From: CAVRIA01 sp963721115
GTDB lineage: Bacteria > Desulfobacterota > Binatia > HRBIN30 > CADEER01
Length of the DNA: 64,000 nucleotides
Direction of reading: 5' to 3'
Assembly (NCBI GenBank): GCA_963721115.1
Contig: CAVRIA010000020.1
Span: forward strand, 124,001 to 188,000
The notes below the pieces were generated by a model. It was not told the DNA's origin. It made no database searches and was given only the letters and a program-made list of their open reading frames with translations. Below, one piece after another: positions 45,508 through 55,025 of the stretch; the stretch's first letter is position 1, and each line of letters starts with the position of its first letter. A program made the position numbers and the translations under genes.

Positions 45508-46176
45508 GTGTCGAGCATCGCACGCTTTGTGTCTTCGTCGGTCGGGCGGAAGATCCTCATGGGCCTGACCGGGCTTCTGCTGATCGGCTTTCTGATCATT
45601 CACCTCGCCGGCAACCTGTTGATCTTCGAGGGCGCCCAGCCCTTCAACGATTACAGCCACAAGCTCGTGTCGACGCCCCTCATCTACGTCGCCGAGATCG
45701 TCCTCCTGCTGCTCTTCCTCGCCCACTTCGCCTCCGGCCTGATCGTCTACCAGAGGAGCAGCGCGGCGCGGCCCGAGCCGTACCAGGAGAAGAAGTGGGC
45801 CGGCTACAGCAGCCACAAGAGCTGGTCGTCGACCACGATGATCCTCACCGGGCTGGTCGTCCTGGTCTTCGTGCCGCTGCACATCTGGACGTTCAAATAC
45901 GGTCCGTACTACGCCTCGGCCGCCGAGCCGGGCGTGCGCGACCTGCACCGGCTGGTGCTCGAGGTCTTTCGAAGCCCGCTCTACGTGCTGTGGTACGTCG
46001 TGGCGATGGTGGTGATCGGGTTCCACCTCTGGCACGGCTTCGGCAGCGCCTTCGAGTCGATCGGCGTCCACTACCGCAAGCCGCTGCGCCGCTTTGGCCA
46101 GCTCCTGGCCGTCGTTCTGGCGGTCGGCTTCCTGTCGATTCCGATCGTGGTCTACTTCATGGGAGGCAATCTGTGA
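45508..46176 (+). CDS. sdhC: Succinate dehydrogenase/fumarate reductase cytochrome b subunit
   Basis: The 222-residue membrane anchor of the single-subunit type has five transmembrane helices. His residues that may bind the two haems appear in FLIIHLAGNLLIF, FLAHFASGLIVY, VPLHIWTF and VIGFHLWHGF. The last residues and the stop codon share bases with the GTG of sdhA. The start is GTG 45508, close to GCGGGGTCGG. It is the first gene of the operon sdhCAB. Confidence 0.92.
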   Translation: MSSIARFVSSSVGRKILMGLTGLLLIGFLIIHLAGNLLIFEGAQPFNDYSHKLVSTPLIYVAEIVLLLLFLAHFASGLIVYQRSSAARPEPYQEKKWAGYSSHKSWSSTTMILTGLVVLVFVPLHIWTFKYGPYYASAAEPGVRDLHRLVLEVFRSPLYVLWYVVAMVVIGFHLWHGFGSAFESIGVHYRKPLRRFGQLLAVVLAVGFLSIPIVVYFMGGNL

Positions 46177-48086
46177 TCCTCGACGGCAAGGTTCCGGGAG
46201 GTCCCCTCGAGAGCAAGTGGGACCGGCACAAGTTCGCCATGAGTCTGGTGAGCCCCGCCAACCGGCGGAAACACACCGTGATCGTGGTGGGCACGGGCTT
46301 GGCAGGAGCGTCGGCGGCGGCCACGCTCGGCGAGCTCGGCTACAACGTGCTCGCCTTCACGATCCTCGACAGCCCGCGCCGCGCGCACAGCATCGCCGCG
46401 CAGGGCGGCATCAACGCGGCGAAGAACTACAAGAACGACGGCGACTCGGTCTACCGCCTCTTTTACGACACCATCAAGGGGGGCGACTACCGTTCGCGCG
46501 AGGCCAACGTGTACCGCCTCGCCCAGGTGAGCGTCGACATCATCGACCAGTGCGTCGCGCAGGGAGTGCCCTTCGCTCGCGAGTACGGCGGGCTGCTCGC
46601 CAACCGCTCCTTCGGCGGCGCCCAGGTGTCGCGCACCTTCTATGCCCGCGGGCAGACCGGACAGCAGCTGCTGCTCGGCGCCTACGGCTCGCTGATGCGG
46701 CAGGTCGACAGCGGCCAGGTCAAGATCTTCCCGCGCCGCGAGATGCTCGACCTCGTCCTGGTCGACGGGCGCGCGCGCGGCATCGTCACCCGCAACCTCA
46801 TCACCGGTGCCATGGAGCGCTACGCCGCCGACGCCGTGCTGCTCTGCACCGGCGGCTACGGCAACGTCTACTTCCTGTCGACCAACGCCGGGAACAGCAA
46901 CGTCACCGCCGCCTGGCGCTGCGCCAAGCGCGGCGCCTACATGGCCAACCCCTGCTACGTGCAGATCCACCCGACCTGCATCCCGGAGGGCGGCGAGTAC
47001 CAGGCGAAGCTGACTCTGATGAGCGAAAGCCTGCGCAACGACGGCCGCGTCTGGGTGCCGAAGAAGAAGGGCGACCAGCGGGCGCCGAAGGACATTCCGG
47101 ACGGCGAGCGCGACTACTTCCTCGAGCGGCGCTACCCGAGCTTCGGCAACCTGGTGCCGCGCGACGTGGCGTCGCGCAACGCCAAGATGGTCTGCGACGA
47201 GGGACGCGGCGTCGGGCCGACCGGCCGCGCGGTCTATCTCGACTTCTCCGACGCGCTCAAGCGCCTCGGCCGCCAGACCATCGAGGAGCGCTACGGCAAC
47301 CTGTTCCAGATGTACCAGCGCATCAGCGGCGAGGACCCGTACCAGACGCCGATGCGCATCTACCCGGCCGTGCACTACGTCATGGGCGGTCTGTGGGTCG
47401 ACTACAACCTGATGAGCAACGTCCCCGGCCTGCACGTTCTCGGCGAGGCGAACTTCTCGGATCACGGCGCCAATCGCCTCGGCGCCAGCGCCCTCATGCA
47501 GGGGCTGGCCGACGGCTACTTCATCATCCCCTATACGCTCGCCAACTACCTGGCCGGCGCGCGGCTGCAGCCGGTCAAGGTGGATCACGCCGCCTTCGAC
47601 GAGGCGGAGTCAGCCGTGTCGAAGCGAATCGCGAAGCTGCTCGCCGTGCAGGGCAACAAGACCGTGCTCGACTTCCACCGCGAGCTCGGACACGTGATGT
47701 GGAACCAGGTCGGCATGGCGCGCAACGCGGCCGGGCTGCAGGACGCCCTGGGCCAGGTGCGGCGGCTGCGCGAGGAGTACTGGCAGAACGTCAAGATCGT
47801 CGGCCGCGACGCCGACCTGAACAAGAACCTCGAGTTCGGGCTGCGGCTCGCCGACTACATGGAGTTCGCCGAGCTGCTGATCATCGACGCCCTCAACCGC
47901 CGCGAGTCGGCCGGCTGCCATCTGCGCGAGGAGAGCCAGACGGAGGACGGCGAGGCGCTGCGCGACGACGCGAACTTCTCCTACGTGGCGGCGTGGGAAT
48001 ACAAGGGCGAGGGCGCGGAGCCGGAGCTGCACAAGGAGCCGCTGACGTTCGAGTTCGTCGAGGTCAAGCAGCGGAGCTACAAGTAA
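46173..48086 (+). CDS. sdhA: Succinate dehydrogenase/fumarate reductase flavoprotein subunit
   Basis: A 637-residue flavoprotein that oxidises succinate, or reduces fumarate. The FAD motif is HTVIVVGTGLAGASAAATLG, the covalent FAD His lies in RRAHSIAAQGGINAAK, and the active-site Arg is in GANRLGASALMQGL, with HPTCIPEGGEYQAKL and YGNVYFLSTNAGNSN. The GTG at 46173 overlaps the sdhC stop codon by four bases. The form matches the SdhCAB with a single cytochrome subunit of deltaproteobacteria and Bacteroidetes. Confidence 0.96.
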   Translation: MILDGKVPGGPLESKWDRHKFAMSLVSPANRRKHTVIVVGTGLAGASAAATLGELGYNVLAFTILDSPRRAHSIAAQGGINAAKNYKNDGDSVYRLFYDTIKGGDYRSREANVYRLAQVSVDIIDQCVAQGVPFAREYGGLLANRSFGGAQVSRTFYARGQTGQQLLLGAYGSLMRQVDSGQVKIFPRREMLDLVLVDGRARGIVTRNLITGAMERYAADAVLLCTGGYGNVYFLSTNAGNSNVTAAWRCAKRGAYMANPCYVQIHPTCIPEGGEYQAKLTLMSESLRNDGRVWVPKKKGDQRAPKDIPDGERDYFLERRYPSFGNLVPRDVASRNAKMVCDEGRGVGPTGRAVYLDFSDALKRLGRQTIEERYGNLFQMYQRISGEDPYQTPMRIYPAVHYVMGGLWVDYNLMSNVPGLHVLGEANFSDHGANRLGASALMQGLADGYFIIPYTLANYLAGARLQPVKVDHAAFDEAESAVSKRIAKLLAVQGNKTVLDFHRELGHVMWNQVGMARNAAGLQDALGQVRRLREEYWQNVKIVGRDADLNKNLEFGLRLADYMEFAELLIIDALNRRESAGCHLREESQTEDGEALRDDANFSYVAAWEYKGEGAEPELHKEPLTFEFVEVKQRSYK

Positions 48087-48098
48087 TCGAGGAGTCTG

Positions 48099-48860
<762 letters not shown>

Positions 48861-48926
48861 GGTCGTGGGTTGTTGGTTGTGGGAGCTTTGATTACCAACA
48901 ACGAACAACCCAACAACTCGACAACC
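48861..48926. repeat. GTTGTTGG word-repeat hairpin
   Basis: GTGGGTTGTTGGTTGTGGGA forms the left arm, and CCAACAACGAACAACCCAAC plus AACTCGACAACC forms the right one, separated by about 8 bases. It lies directly after the sdhB stop codon. Confidence 0.75.
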
Positions 48927-48958
48927 TGCTATTATCGGTGATGGGCGAGGCGCAGACG

Positions 48959-49867
48959 ATGAAGATCGCCGTTACCGGATCGACCGGCCTGGTCGGCAGC
49001 ACTCTGGTCCCGTCTCTGAGCGCGGCCGGGCACGAAGTGCGCCGCGTGGTGCGCGCGCGCCCCGGGCGCGGCTCGACGAACGTCTACTGGGATCCCGATG
49101 CGGCGGAGATCGACGCCGCGCGCCTGGAAGGGCTCGACGCCGTGATCCACCTGGCGGGGGAGAGCATCGCCGCCGGGCGCTGGACGGCGGAGAGAAAGCG
49201 GCGCATCCGCGACAGCCGGGTCGAGGGAACGCAGCTGCTCGTCGGAGCGCTCACCGCTCTCGAGGAGCCCCCCGCCGCGCTGATCTGCGCCTCCGCGATC
49301 GGCTTCTACGGGGACCGCGGCGAGGACGTCGTGGACGAGGACAGCGCGCCCGGCGCCGGCTTCCTCGCCGACGTCTGCCGGGAGTGGGAAGGCGCCGCGC
49401 AGCCGGTCCTGCAACGTGGAGTGCGCGTCACCCTCCTGCGCTTCGGCGTCATCCTCAGCCCCGCCGGCGGGGCGCTCGCCACCATGCTTCCGATCTTCCG
49501 GCTGGGCCTCGGGGGCGTCGTCGGCTCGGGCAAGCAGTACATGAGCTGGGTGGCGCTGGACGACGCGGTCGGCGCCATCCACCATACGCTCGGCCACGCC
49601 GAGCTGGCAGGACCGGTGAACGTCGTCTCCCCCAACCCGGTCACCAATCGCGACTACACCAGGACGCTCGGCCGCGTCCTCTCCCGCCCGACGATCTTCC
49701 CGGTGCCGGCCTTCGCCGCCCGTCTGGCCATGGGCGAAATGGCTGACGAGCTCCTGCTGTCGAGCACGCGCGTCGAGCCGCACCGGCTCAACGCCTCCGG
49801 CTACCCGTTCCGCCACCCCGACCTCGAGGAGGCGCTGCGCCACCTTCTCGGAAGAGCGGCGGCATGA
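48959..49867 (+). CDS. TIGR01777-type NAD-dependent epimerase
   Basis: A 302-residue extended-SDR protein of the YfcH/SulA-related TIGR01777 family: KIAVTGSTGLVGSTLVPSLS, VIHLAGESIAAGRWT, SAIGFYGDRG, PVNVVSPNPVTNRDYTRTL. Members are widely conserved, and their reaction is unproven. ATG 48959 is chosen because GGGCGAGG lies upstream; an ATG 18 bases earlier is possible. Confidence 0.9.
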   Translation: MKIAVTGSTGLVGSTLVPSLSAAGHEVRRVVRARPGRGSTNVYWDPDAAEIDAARLEGLDAVIHLAGESIAAGRWTAERKRRIRDSRVEGTQLLVGALTALEEPPAALICASAIGFYGDRGEDVVDEDSAPGAGFLADVCREWEGAAQPVLQRGVRVTLLRFGVILSPAGGALATMLPIFRLGLGGVVGSGKQYMSWVALDDAVGAIHHTLGHAELAGPVNVVSPNPVTNRDYTRTLGRVLSRPTIFPVPAFAARLAMGEMADELLLSSTRVEPHRLNASGYPFRHPDLEEALRHLLGRAAA

Positions 49868-49901
49868 GGTTGTCAGCGCGCGCCAGCCACGGATCCGCTG
49901 T

Positions 49902-51032
49902 GTGCGGATCCTGATCGTCGGAGGCGGGATCGGCGGGCTGACGGCCGCGCGGGCGCTGCGGCGCGCCGGCTTTCGGCCGCAGGTGATCGAGCGCGCACCG
50001 GCCTGGGCGCCGGTCGGCGCCGGCATCGCGCTCGGTGTCAACGCGATGCGCGTCCTCGACCGCCTGGGAGCCGGCGCCGCGGTGGCGGCGCGCGGCCGTG
50101 CGGTCGAGCACGGAGAGATCGCCGACCGGCGCGGGCGCCCGCTGGCGGCAATGGACATCGCTCCGATCGCGCCGGGCGAGACGCATTCCGTGGCCATCCA
50201 CCGCGCCGCCCTACACGAGGCCTTGCACGAATCGATCGGCGACACGCCCGTGCGCCTGGGAACGACGCCGGCGGCAATCGACGCCGAAGCGGATCGCCCG
50301 CGCGTCGAGCTGAGCGACGGCACGGGCGACGAGTACGATCTGGTCGTCGGCGCCGACGGCCTGCGCTCGCAGGTGCGCGATCTCGTCTTCGGCGCCAACC
50401 CGCCGCGCTACGCCGGTTACACCTGTTGGCGCCTGATTGTGCCGGGCGTCGCTGGGATCGACCATCCGTTGGAGATGTGGGGAGCGGGCCGGCGCTTCGG
50501 TCTCGTGCCGATCGGGGACGGGCTTCTCTACTGCTTCGCCACCTCCAACGCCCCCGCGCAGGAGGCTGACCCGGAGGACGGGCGGCTGCAGCGGTTCCGC
50601 CAGCGGTTCGAAGACTTCGGCGGCGCGGTTCCCGCCGTGCTGGAGCGCCTGCAGCGTCCGGAGCAGCTCCTTCACAACGACATCGAAGATGTCGTTCAGG
50701 CCCCGTGGCACCGGCGCAGAGTCGTCCTGCTCGGCGACGCGGCTCACGCCCTCACTCCCAACCTCGGTCAGGGAGCCGCCATGGCGATCGAGGACGCCGC
50801 CGTGCTCGCCGAGAGTCTCGCTGGCGTCGCGCCGCTCGAGGCGGCACTGGCGGCTTACGAGCGCCGGCGCCGGCCGCGCGTGCAGTGGGTGCAGAACCGA
50901 TCGCGTCGCCTCGGTCGCATCGCCCAGTGGCAGTCGCCGTTCGCCTGCGCCGCGCGCAATACCCTGCTGCGCCTGCTCCCCGCCGGTGCCAGCTCGTCCG
51001 GCTTGCGCCGGCTATTCGACGAGCCGATCTGA
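49902..51032 (+). CDS. FAD-dependent monooxygenase (aromatic/salicylate hydroxylase-like)
   Basis: A 376-residue group A flavoprotein monooxygenase: MRILIVGGGIGGLTAARALR (GxGxxG), LVVGADGLRSQVRD (DG motif) and VVLLGDAAHALTPNLGQGAA (GD motif). It probably hydroxylates an aromatic or isoprenoid compound with NAD(P)H and oxygen. It starts with GTG 49902. The next genes run leftward. Confidence 0.9.
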   Translation: MRILIVGGGIGGLTAARALRRAGFRPQVIERAPAWAPVGAGIALGVNAMRVLDRLGAGAAVAARGRAVEHGEIADRRGRPLAAMDIAPIAPGETHSVAIHRAALHEALHESIGDTPVRLGTTPAAIDAEADRPRVELSDGTGDEYDLVVGADGLRSQVRDLVFGANPPRYAGYTCWRLIVPGVAGIDHPLEMWGAGRRFGLVPIGDGLLYCFATSNAPAQEADPEDGRLQRFRQRFEDFGGAVPAVLERLQRPEQLLHNDIEDVVQAPWHRRRVVLLGDAAHALTPNLGQGAAMAIEDAAVLAESLAGVAPLEAALAAYERRRRPRVQWVQNRSRRLGRIAQWQSPFACAARNTLLRLLPAGASSSGLRRLFDEPI

Positions 51033-51041
51033 CCCAGGCGC

Positions 51042-51473
51042 TCAGGCGGCGTGGCGATACGGCGTTCCCGGGCGCGTGCGCTCGGCGAGGGGCGTCGCCA
51101 CCCAGCGCGCCACCACCTCGCGTACCCAGTCGGTGTCGAGCTCGAAGAGGGCACACAGCCGCACGAAGGAAAAGGGCCACTCGGCATCGTCCGCGTGGAT
51201 CCACTCGAGATCCTCGGCCGTGCGCCGCCGGTAGTGCGGGTCTCCGTGGTGGTCGCGGATCTCGACCAACGCCGACGCCAGCACGGCCCCGCCCAGCTTC
51301 TTCTCGGGCGTCCAATTGCTCGCCGTGGAGACCTGCGCGGACAACATCTGGCCGCCCGCCATCAGGTGCTCGATCACATGCAGCTCCTGCGTGGGCAGGC
51401 TGCCCCGGTCCCTCCCCGTCGCCGCCGCCGTCCCCTCGACATCGGAATTTCCATACGCGTGTGCGTCGTTCAT
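51042..51473 (-). CDS. Small conserved-type protein, paralogue of the 26.9 kb gene
   Basis: A 143-residue protein. Its core (KKLGGAVLASALVEIRDH, RRTAEDLEWIHADDAEWPFS, FVRLCALFELDTDWVREVVA) matches the core of the protein at 26864-27274 in spacing and in key residues (R..E...W..........PFSF...C..L.L....VR). Function unknown. It lies 30 bases downstream of the B12-binding regulator gene and may be co-transcribed with it. Confidence 0.65.
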   Translation of the reverse strand: MNDAHAYGNSDVEGTAAATGRDRGSLPTQELHVIEHLMAGGQMLSAQVSTASNWTPEKKLGGAVLASALVEIRDHHGDPHYRRRTAEDLEWIHADDAEWPFSFVRLCALFELDTDWVREVVARWVATPLAERTRPGTPYRHAA

Positions 51474-51502
51474 CGTCCCTCCGTACCCGGCCGTGCCGCG
51501 CC

Positions 51503-52447
51503 TCACGCGCGCAGCGCCGCTCTCTCCCGAATGCGTGCGATCTCGGCTTCCACCCGCTCGACCTCGTCCAGAACGAGCGCGCGTGTCCTTCTCGCCGCCG
51601 CCACGGCGCGCGCGTCGCGCCCGCCCAGCCAGACCTCGGTGGTCGCTGGGAGCTGCCGCTCCAGCTGCACGATCTGCTGCGCGGCGTGGCGGCGGTTCTC
51701 GCCGTTGACCACGCTCACGCCGACCACCATCGCGCCGGAGCGGCGCGTCGCTTCCACCACATCGGCCACCGGCAGGTCAGCCCCCAGGTAGGAGACACCG
51801 ATACCGGCGTCGACGAGCAGAAGGGCGACTAGCAGCAGGCCGAACTCGTGCCGCTCCCCCGAAAGCGTGGCCAGCAGGACCGGCGGCCTCGCCACCTGCC
51901 CGCGCAGGCGCAGCAGGCTGCCGAGCAGGTTGTGCAGGAGGCCCGAAACGAGGTGCTCGTCGGCGACCGACAGCGTCCCCTCGCTCCACCGTCTCCCGAC
52001 CTCCGTCAGCAGCGGAAACGCCACCCGCCGAATGAAGGGCCCGCTGCCCAGGGCGAGGAGTGCGTCGCCGAGCCGGCGGTCGAGCGCCTCCGCATCGAAG
52101 CTCGACACGGCGGCCAGCGCCCGCTGGACGACCTTCTGGCCCGGCCCTTCGGCGGCGCTCCCGCCGTCGGCTCCGGAGGGCGCCGGGGCGCCGGCCAGGG
52201 ACTCGAGCTCTCGCCGCCCGAGCTTGGCGACGTCACCGATCGCCCGGCCCGACCCGACCACACGGGCGAGCAGGCGGAGGTGCGCGACGTCCTCGACCGT
52301 GTAGAGACGCGCCCCGCGCGGGCCGCGCTCCGGCGAGACGACCCCGTAGCGCTTCTCCCAGGCGCGAATCAGATCGGGCGTCAGGCCGGTCAGCCGCGCC
52401 ACCGTGCGCAGCGGGTAGGAGTCGTGCATCTTCATCGACGGCCCCAT
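51503..52447 (-). CDS. MerR-type regulator with B12-binding domain (CarH/LitR-like photoreceptor)
   Basis: A 314-residue protein. The N-terminal MerR helix-turn-helix is YPLRTVARLTGLTPDLIRAW then EKRYGVV. The middle shows W-S-E-G-T-L-S-V-A-D-E-H, the W-x9-E-H motif that marks CarH-type proteins whose DNA binding is broken by light acting on adenosylcobalamin. SGERHEFGLLLVALLL has the B12-ligand His and VVGVSVVNG continues the cobalamin-binding fold. Start choice is open: ATG 52447, ATG 52435 or a GTG at 52459. No carotenoid gene lies in the window. Confidence 0.88.
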   Translation of the reverse strand: MGPSMKMHDSYPLRTVARLTGLTPDLIRAWEKRYGVVSPERGPRGARLYTVEDVAHLRLLARVVGSGRAIGDVAKLGRRELESLAGAPAPSGADGGSAAEGPGQKVVQRALAAVSSFDAEALDRRLGDALLALGSGPFIRRVAFPLLTEVGRRWSEGTLSVADEHLVSGLLHNLLGSLLRLRGQVARPPVLLATLSGERHEFGLLLVALLLVDAGIGVSYLGADLPVADVVEATRRSGAMVVGVSVVNGENRRHAAQQIVQLERQLPATTEVWLGGRDARAVAAARRTRALVLDEVERVEAEIARIRERAALRA

Positions 52448-52507
52448 GCCTGCCCCCACGCCGCCGCGGGCAGCGTTCCAACCGGTCGATGTCTGCCCAT
52501 GGAGCCT

Positions 52508-52536
52508 TTCTTACCTACCCCACGAGCTTCTGTCAA
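52508..52536 (-). promoter_or_regulatory. Candidate promoter of the CarH-like gene
   Basis: Read on the minus strand, TTGACA (52536-52531) and TAAGAA (52513-52508) are 17 bases apart. Directly upstream lies GTCTGGACAATAC, so GACA-type half-sites flank the -35 box, the place where CarH proteins bind their own promoter in other bacteria. The -10 match is weak. Confidence 0.45.
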
Positions 52537-52633
52537 GTATTGTCCAGACATTAATCGGGGCGCCGGGCCGCCGCCGGGCCGCGCCCCGCCGGGACCTGCC
52601 TGGCGCGCAGCGGGAAACTCCTGCGCGCGCGTC

Positions 52634-54850
52634 TCAGTCGCTCTTCGCCTTGAACTGCGACGCGTCGTTGCGCGATGGGCTCGAGAAGGTCGCCCCCCAG
52701 CAGCCGCCGCCGCTGCGCCGCAGTTGCACGACCACCGGCGACGCGAGACCGAGCGCCGGCAGCGCCAAGTTCGAGCCCTTCCCCTTCACCTTGACCAGCG
52801 CCTTGCCGGCGGCGCCCGGCTTGAGCTTGATCGACAGCAGGCCGTCCGGAGAGCGCGCGCGGTCCCGGTAGCGGTACCCGGAGCCGCTCAGCTTCCACTC
52901 GCCGCCCACCTGGGCGCGCGCTTCGACGAGGGGCTGCACCGCCGCCGAAGCGTCGTACACGCAGAGGGTGTAGGTGGTCGCGACCGTCGGGTCGGCGAAC
53001 TCCGCCGGCGTCGTCGCCTCACCGCGCGTCCACTTCCAGAGCAGCAGGTCGCTCTTGTCGTTGCTCTTGTCCTTGAGGAGGAGGAGCGACTTGCCGCTGC
53101 CCGTCGGCATGCGACACACGGGCGCCGGCGCGGCGCTGCCGGCGCAAGCCCCGGCGCCGTCGCAGGCGTCGGCACTGGTGCAGACGTCGGCGTCGTCGCA
53201 GGCCGACCCAGCGCCTTCGAACTGGCAGGCCGCCGAGCAGCAGTCGCCGCCGCTCGTATTGCCATCGTCGCACTGCTCGCCGGCGGTCGCGATGCCGTTG
53301 CCGCACGCGGTGACGGTGCAGTTGCTGTCGCAGCCGTCGCCGTCGACCAGGTTGCCGTCGTCGCACTCTTCGCCGGGATCCATGCTCCCGTCGCCACAGA
53401 CGGTGGCCTCGTCCGCCCCGAGGTCGACGCGGGCGCCGTTGACGCGCGGCGTGCCGTCGAGGTCGACCTCTCCGGCGCCGGGCACGAAGGCCGGATCGCC
53501 CGCGTTGATCGCCGGTGAGGTTCCCTGCAGATGGAAATCGCCGGCCGCGGCGTCGGAAAAAGCGGGGTCGGCGAACAGCGAGCTCGCGTCCTGGCCGGTC
53601 GCCGCCCGATACGCGGCGAAGCTCCCGTACGACGTGCCCTGCCAGACGAACTCCGCACTGCCGGCGCCCGCCTCGGTGTACCAGAGGTTGTAGTCGAGCG
53701 TGTTGTTGACGTTGCCCGCCTCCGAGTAGAGGAGCACGTTCTGCGAGGTGCTGTAGAAGACGTTGTTGCGGATCTGGTTGTCCTCGGCGTACTGGATCCA
53801 CAGCTCGCCCAGCCCCTCGCCCAGAGTGTCGTTCTCGTAGCAGGTGTTGTTCAGGAACTGGCAGCTCTTGGTACGGCCGACCGAGCTCTTGTAGCCGCCG
53901 AAGACGATGCCCGCCTTTTCGTTGGCGAAGACCAGGTTGTCGCGCACGATCACGCCGCTGGCGACGATGCCCGAGTTCTCGGCCCCGATCTCGATGCCGA
54001 GATCGCAGCCGGAGACGGTGTTGTTCTCGATCACGATGTCGCGCCCGCCGTCGACGTAGATGCCGCCGGCGTAACCGCCTCCCTGCTCTCTGGCGCGCAG
54101 CACGGTATTGCCCCGGCAGACGCCGTTGCGCGCCACCTTGCTGGAGTCGGGCTGGATGTCGCTCTCGCCGCCGATGAAGTCGATGCCGATGTTGTTGACG
54201 TCGCGCACGACGTTGTTGGTCACCTGGAAATCGGTGACGTTGCCGTTCAGCGTCAGCGCCTCGCTGCGAAAGGGCTCGCAGTCGTGAATCTCGTTGCCGT
54301 CGATGATCAGGTTCGAGATCGGGGTCGCGCCGGTGCCGTAAACGGTGATCCCCATCGCATGCTGGCCGCGAATGTCGTGGATCTCGTTGTCGCGGATCTC
54401 GATGTTCGACCCCGATCCGAGGAAGCGCACGCCGGAGCCGTCGTTGACGCCCAGGTCGTTCCGGATCTCGAATCCGATCAGCTTCACGTAGCTGCGGTCT
54501 TCGATCAGCACCATGTTGCTGCCGCTCACCCCGGTGCCGTCGAGCACCGGCTCGTCGCCCGGAAACGCCTTCAGCGTGATGTAGCCGTCGACCGCGTTGC
54601 CGCTGCGCGGGAACGCGATCTTCTCGTGGTACACCTGCTGCCGGACCTCGATCGTATCGCCGGCCAGCGCCGCGTCGAGCGCCGCCTGGATCGTCGCCTG
54701 GTCGTCCGGAACGATCAAAAGCGACGCCCCGGCGGGCGTGGCGCCCCCCAGCAACAGGACGAGACCGGCCAGGGTCGCAAGCAGCCCGCCGGGCGCCACC
54801 ACCCGCTTGAACAACCACCCTCCCACGCGAGTCGCGATGCGCACGTTCAT
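52634..54850 (-). CDS. Exported right-handed beta-helix protein with DUF4215-type Cys repeats and a conserved-looking C-terminal domain
   Basis: A 738-residue secreted protein. A signal peptide and the start of a parallel beta-helix (VPDDQATIQAALDAALAGDT) lead into many Asn/Gly/Ile repeats such as NIEIRDNEIHDI and NLIIDGNEIHDC. Two DUF4215-type repeats follow (CDDGNLVDGDGCDSNCTV, CDDGNTSGGDCCSAAC). The last ~130 residues (SLLLLKDKSNDKSDLLLWKW ... YTLCVYDASA ... GGCWGATFSSPSRND ... FKAKSD) are not recognised by me as a named family and may be an anchoring or sorting domain. The beta-helix fold suggests polysaccharide binding or cleavage; no catalytic site is identified. Confidence 0.86.
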   Translation of the reverse strand: MNVRIATRVGGWLFKRVVAPGGLLATLAGLVLLLGGATPAGASLLIVPDDQATIQAALDAALAGDTIEVRQQVYHEKIAFPRSGNAVDGYITLKAFPGDEPVLDGTGVSGSNMVLIEDRSYVKLIGFEIRNDLGVNDGSGVRFLGSGSNIEIRDNEIHDIRGQHAMGITVYGTGATPISNLIIDGNEIHDCEPFRSEALTLNGNVTDFQVTNNVVRDVNNIGIDFIGGESDIQPDSSKVARNGVCRGNTVLRAREQGGGYAGGIYVDGGRDIVIENNTVSGCDLGIEIGAENSGIVASGVIVRDNLVFANEKAGIVFGGYKSSVGRTKSCQFLNNTCYENDTLGEGLGELWIQYAEDNQIRNNVFYSTSQNVLLYSEAGNVNNTLDYNLWYTEAGAGSAEFVWQGTSYGSFAAYRAATGQDASSLFADPAFSDAAAGDFHLQGTSPAINAGDPAFVPGAGEVDLDGTPRVNGARVDLGADEATVCGDGSMDPGEECDDGNLVDGDGCDSNCTVTACGNGIATAGEQCDDGNTSGGDCCSAACQFEGAGSACDDADVCTSADACDGAGACAGSAAPAPVCRMPTGSGKSLLLLKDKSNDKSDLLLWKWTRGEATTPAEFADPTVATTYTLCVYDASAAVQPLVEARAQVGGEWKLSGSGYRYRDRARSPDGLLSIKLKPGAAGKALVKVKGKGSNLALPALGLASPVVVQLRRSGGGCWGATFSSPSRNDASQFKAKSD

Positions 54851-54858
54851 GACTGCGA

Positions 54859-54887
54859 TTTAGACCGTCCGAATATCGGCTTGTCAA
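54859..54887 (-). promoter_or_regulatory. Promoter with near-leaderless start for the beta-helix gene
   Basis: TTGACA (54887-54882) and TCTAAA (54864-54859) are 17 bases apart on the minus strand, a good sigma-70 spacing. The ATG at 54850 lies only eight bases after the -10 box, so the transcript would begin at or within a few bases of the start codon. Confidence 0.6.
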
Positions 54888-55025
54888 CGCAAACCTATCG
54901 CCGTTCCATCGTGCCACTTCTCGGCAGCGGTGGCGCGCAAAGATGCGGGGCAGACGCGGCGCTCCGCGAGGGGTTCATCCCGAGCCGCGTGTGCCGTATA
55001 CTGCCGCGGCGACGAAAGGTCTCCC

